Source of the DNA: CAYOHY01 sp964403885
GTDB taxonomy: Bacteria; Actinomycetota; Coriobacteriia; Anaerosomatales; PHET01
Direction: 5' to 3'
Assembly (NCBI GenBank): GCA_964403885.1
Contig: CAYOHY010000043.1
Coordinates: forward strand, 1-15,187
DNA: 15,187 nt
In this document: positions 12,594 through 15,187 of the stretch, one piece after another
How positions within the stretch are numbered: the first letter of the stretch is position 1
Layout of the letters: each line of letters starts with the position of its first letter
The notes under the pieces: generated by a model
Databases searched by the model: none
Seen by the model: the letters and a program-made list of their open reading frames with translations, nothing else
Told to the model about the DNA's origin: nothing
Program-made: the position numbers and the translations under genes

Positions 12594-15187
12594 GTGCGCA
12601 GGATGCTCGACCCAAAGACCATCGCGCTGCTCGGCGCCACAGAGGCCGAGGGCACGGTGGGCAGGATCCTCATGGACAACCTCATGGGCTCGAGGGGACG
12701 CACGCTGTTCCCCATCAACCCCAACCGCGAGCAGATCCTGGGGCTTGAGAGCCTGCCCAGCGTCTCGGCGGCACCCGGAGCCATCGACCTCGCGGTGATC
12801 GCGACACCGGCCGCTACCGTCCCTGACCTGGTGCACGAGTGCGCCGAGGCCGGCGTGGGCGGCGTGGTGGTGGTCTCGGCGGGGTTTGGAGAGACCGGCG
12901 CCGAGGGGCTCGCGCTGGAACGCCGCATCAAAGACGCGCTCAAGGGCCGGCGCATGCGGGTGATGGGACCCAACTGCCTGGGGCTGCTCCGGCCCGGGGC
13001 CGGACTCAACGCCTCGCTGCTCACCGCCCAGCCCAAGGACGGGAGCATCGCGCTCATCTCGCAAAGCGCCGCGCTGGGAACCGGCATGCTCGACTGGGCG
13101 GTCAACGCCAACGTGGGGTTCTCGTTCTTCGCCACCATGGGCGGCATGATCGACGTGGACTTCGCGGACCTCGTCGACTTCCTGGGCGACGACCCCTACA
13201 CGCGCAGCATCCTCATCTACATGGAGAACGTGGGCAACGCCAAGCGCTTCATGAGCGCGGCGCGCGGGTTCGCCCGCAACAAGCCCATCATCGTCCTCAA
13301 GCCCGGCCGAAGCGCCGAGAGCGCCCGGGCCGCGCTCACCCACACCGGCTCGTGGGCCGGAGACGACGAGGTCTACGACGCCGCGTTCAAGCGCGCCGGC
13401 GTGCTGCGCGTCGAGGAGGTCGCCGACCTGTTCCACGCCGCCGAGGTGCTCGACTCGCGCCGGCTGCCGCAGGGACCGGGCGTCGCGATCGTCACCAACG
13501 CCGGCGGGCTGGGCACGATGGCGGCCACCTCGCTCATCGACGGCGGCGGCTGCCTCGCGGAGCTCGCGCCCCAGACCATGAAGGCGCTCGACGAGGCCTT
13601 GCCGCCCTACTGGAGCCACGGCAACCCCATCGACGTGCTGGGCGACGCCTCAAGCGAGCGCTACGTGGCCGCTGTGCGCGCCTGCCTGCTCGACCCCGAC
13701 GTCAACGGGCTCATCGTCATGTGCTCGCCGCAGGGCAACGCGCGCCCGGACGACATGGCCACGCAGGTGGTCTCGGTCATCAAGAGCACCGCCAAGCCGG
13801 TCATCGCGGTGCTCATGGGCGGCGACAACATCGCCGAGGCCCGGTCCATCTTCAAGGCCGCCGCGATCCCGTGCTACGGCACGCCGGAAGAGGCCGTGCG
13901 CGCGTACACCAACATGTACCGCTACACCCGCAACCTCGAGCTGCTCTACGAGACGCCGGCCGACCTTCCCATCGACATCGCCGCGCCCAAGCACAACCTC
14001 AAGGCGATGCTGCGCCGAGCCGCCCGCAGTGGCCGCGCGGTCCTCACCCAGGCCGAGTCCGAGCGCTTCATCTCCACCTACGGCTTCCCCGTGGTCAAGC
14101 AAACACTCGCCACCACCGTCGACGAAGCGCTCCAGATCGCCGAGGAGATCGGGTATCCGGCGGTGCTCAAGGTGGTCGCCGACGACATCACCCACAAGAG
14201 CGAGGCCGGCGGCGTGGAGCTGGGCGTGTGCTCGGCGGCCGACCTTCGCACCGCGCACGCGCGGCTCATCGACAACGTGCACGCGCACGCGCCCGACGCC
14301 ACCATCCGCGGCGTTTCGGTGCAGAAGATGGTCAGACGCGTCGACTACGAGCTCATCCTCGGCATGAAGAAGGACGGGCAGTTTGGCTCGGTGATCGTGT
14401 TTGGCGCGGGAGGTGTGGCGGCCGAGGGGCTCGCGGACTTCGCGGTGAGCCTGCCGCCGCTCAACCAGACGCTCGCGCGCCGGATGATGGAGGAGACGCA
14501 GATCTATCGGCGCATCCTGTCCGGCAGCGGCGGTGTGGCGCCGCCCAGCCCCGGCGAGCTCGAGGAGCTGCTCACCATCCTGTCCAACATGGTGATCGAC
14601 TTCCCTGAGATCGCGCAGATCACCATCAACCCGGTGGTCATCGCCCAGGGCACCGCGAGCGCCGTCGACGCCCTGATCGTGATCGACACCGACGCGCTCG
14701 AGGGAAAGCCCACCCACCCCCACCTCGTGGTCACGCCGTACCCGTCGCGCTACATCATGCCGTGGCGCCTCTCCGACGGCACCGAGGTGCTGCTCCGCCC
14801 CATCCGCCCCGAGGACGAGCCGCTCGAGTACGAGCTCCTCACCACCGTGTCCGAGGAGACACTGCGCGGGCGCTTCTTTGGCTCCATGACGAGCGTCACC
14901 CACGAGATGCTCGTCCGCCTCACCAACATCGACTACGACCGCGAGATCGCCATCGTCGCGGAGCTGGGCACCGGCGCCGACAAGCGCCTCATAGGCGTGG
15001 GCCGCCTCACCGCCGAGTCAAGCCGAGACGACCGAGGCGAGTTCGCCGTCTTGGTTCACGACGACTTCCAGGGCCGAGGGCTGGGGTTCAAGCTGCTCGA
15101 CGTCATCATCGGCATCGCGCAGGAGAAGGGCTTCGCCGAGATCAGCGGCTACATCGACTCGAGCAACCGCCGCATGCTGCACGTGGT
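12594..15187 (+). CDS. NDP-forming acyl-CoA synthetase fused to GNAT acetyltransferase (Pat-like), 3' end cut
   Basis: The 864 visible codons encode three parts. Residues 1-460 are the CoA-binding/ligase (alpha) part: LLGAT Rossmann start, MGPNCLG (124-130), SQSAALG (156-162) and TNAGGLGTMA. Residues 470-700 are an ATP-grasp (beta) part with VLKVVADDITHKSEAGGVEL. Residues about 725 to the end are a GNAT domain with the acetyl-CoA loop QGRGLG (826-831). This order matches the protein lysine acetyltransferase Pat/PatZ (about 880-890 residues), so only about 20-30 residues are missing. The alpha-domain phosphohistidine (His250 in LTHTG) and the beta-domain histidine (His534 in THKSEAGG) of ADP-forming acetyl-CoA synthetases are both present, so real acyl-CoA/ATP chemistry is possible. 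A Pat-like role is supported by the divergent acuC; ADP-forming acetate production is the other possibility, and one protein could do both. Confidence 0.9.
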   Translation, partial: MRRMLDPKTIALLGATEAEGTVGRILMDNLMGSRGRTLFPINPNREQILGLESLPSVSAAPGAIDLAVIATPAATVPDLVHECAEAGVGGVVVVSAGFGETGAEGLALERRIKDALKGRRMRVMGPNCLGLLRPGAGLNASLLTAQPKDGSIALISQSAALGTGMLDWAVNANVGFSFFATMGGMIDVDFADLVDFLGDDPYTRSILIYMENVGNAKRFMSAARGFARNKPIIVLKPGRSAESARAALTHTGSWAGDDEVYDAAFKRAGVLRVEEVADLFHAAEVLDSRRLPQGPGVAIVTNAGGLGTMAATSLIDGGGCLAELAPQTMKALDEALPPYWSHGNPIDVLGDASSERYVAAVRACLLDPDVNGLIVMCSPQGNARPDDMATQVVSVIKSTAKPVIAVLMGGDNIAEARSIFKAAAIPCYGTPEEAVRAYTNMYRYTRNLELLYETPADLPIDIAAPKHNLKAMLRRAARSGRAVLTQAESERFISTYGFPVVKQTLATTVDEALQIAEEIGYPAVLKVVADDITHKSEAGGVELGVCSAADLRTAHARLIDNVHAHAPDATIRGVSVQKMVRRVDYELILGMKKDGQFGSVIVFGAGGVAAEGLADFAVSLPPLNQTLARRMMEETQIYRRILSGSGGVAPPSPGELEELLTILSNMVIDFPEIAQITINPVVIAQGTASAVDALIVIDTDALEGKPTHPHLVVTPYPSRYIMPWRLSDGTEVLLRPIRPEDEPLEYELLTTVSEETLRGRFFGSMTSVTHEMLVRLTNIDYDREIAIVAELGTGADKRLIGVGRLTAESSRDDRGEFAVLVHDDFQGRGLGFKLLDVIIGIAQEKGFAEISGYIDSSNRRMLHV

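Noticed and set aside
12456..13619. An N-terminal extension of AcuC giving a 774-residue protein
   Set aside because: The added part lies antisense to the divergent gene, is Arg/Gly/His-rich without domain similarity, and the AcuC fold begins exactly at METAALIWDP after a good Shine-Dalgarno.
13650..14903. A 417-codon minus-strand frame and a 589-codon plus-strand frame (12839-14608) over the synthetase/GNAT gene
   Set aside because: Both are out of frame with the recognised protein, have compositions of GC-rich shadows (HDRG, RRG repeats), and contain no known motif.

Overview
The window is strongly GC-rich, densely coded and almost wholly explained by 11 genes: ten on the minus strand and one divergent gene on the plus strand at the right end. 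There is no RNA gene, CRISPR array, insertion sequence or phage gene. The largest gaps are 152 bases (10365-10517) and 138 bases (12456-12593); no gene-free stretch exceeds 300 bases. The combination of an ornithine-fermentation operon, an oxygen-sensitive radical-SAM sulfatase activase, GC-rich coding and clear Shine-Dalgarno sequences suggests an anaerobic, amino-acid-fermenting, high-GC bacterium. An anaerobic actinobacterium such as a Coriobacteriia relative is my best guess; this is inference, because the window holds no taxonomic marker.

Region 1 (1-3299, minus strand): ord-ortA-ortB-oraS-oraE, the oxidative ornithine degradation pathway. Transcribed right to left, it encodes 2,4-diaminopentanoate dehydrogenase, both subunits of 2-amino-4-oxopentanoate thiolase, and the small and large subunits (the latter cut by the window edge) of D-ornithine 4,5-aminomutase. 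Together they turn D-ornithine into D-alanine plus acetyl-CoA. Genes overlap by 4 bases or are separated by 0-5 bases, so they are translationally coupled. The ornithine racemase is not in the window.

Region 2 (3394-10364, minus strand): a sulfatase locus. In transcription order it encodes a LURP-one-like protein, a 966-residue cysteine-type sulfatase carrying an unusual N-terminal DUF1269-like glycine-rich membrane domain, a small predicted lipoprotein, a SulP-family anion transporter with a STAS domain, and an anaerobic sulfatase-maturating enzyme (anSME). The sulfatase has a C-S-P-T-R active site, which an anSME converts to formylglycine, and SulP could move the released sulfate. So at least three of the five products fit one process. 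Strong hairpins lie between LOR and sulfatase and between sulfatase and lipoprotein, and a 10-bp perfect inverted repeat lies upstream of LOR.

Region 3 (10518-15187): a seven-helix membrane protein of unknown function follows an AcuC-type deacetylase on the minus strand. Divergent from acuC is a large plus-strand gene (cut at the right edge) joining an NDP-forming acyl-CoA synthetase to a C-terminal GNAT acetyltransferase, the architecture of the protein acetyltransferase Pat. The pair looks like a reversible lysine acetylation/deacetylation switch. The synthetase part keeps both histidines expected of an active ADP-forming enzyme, so it could also make ATP from the acetyl-CoA that region 1 generates.

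The most unusual item is the DUF1269-like/sulfatase fusion without a signal peptide, together with its gene neighbourhood.
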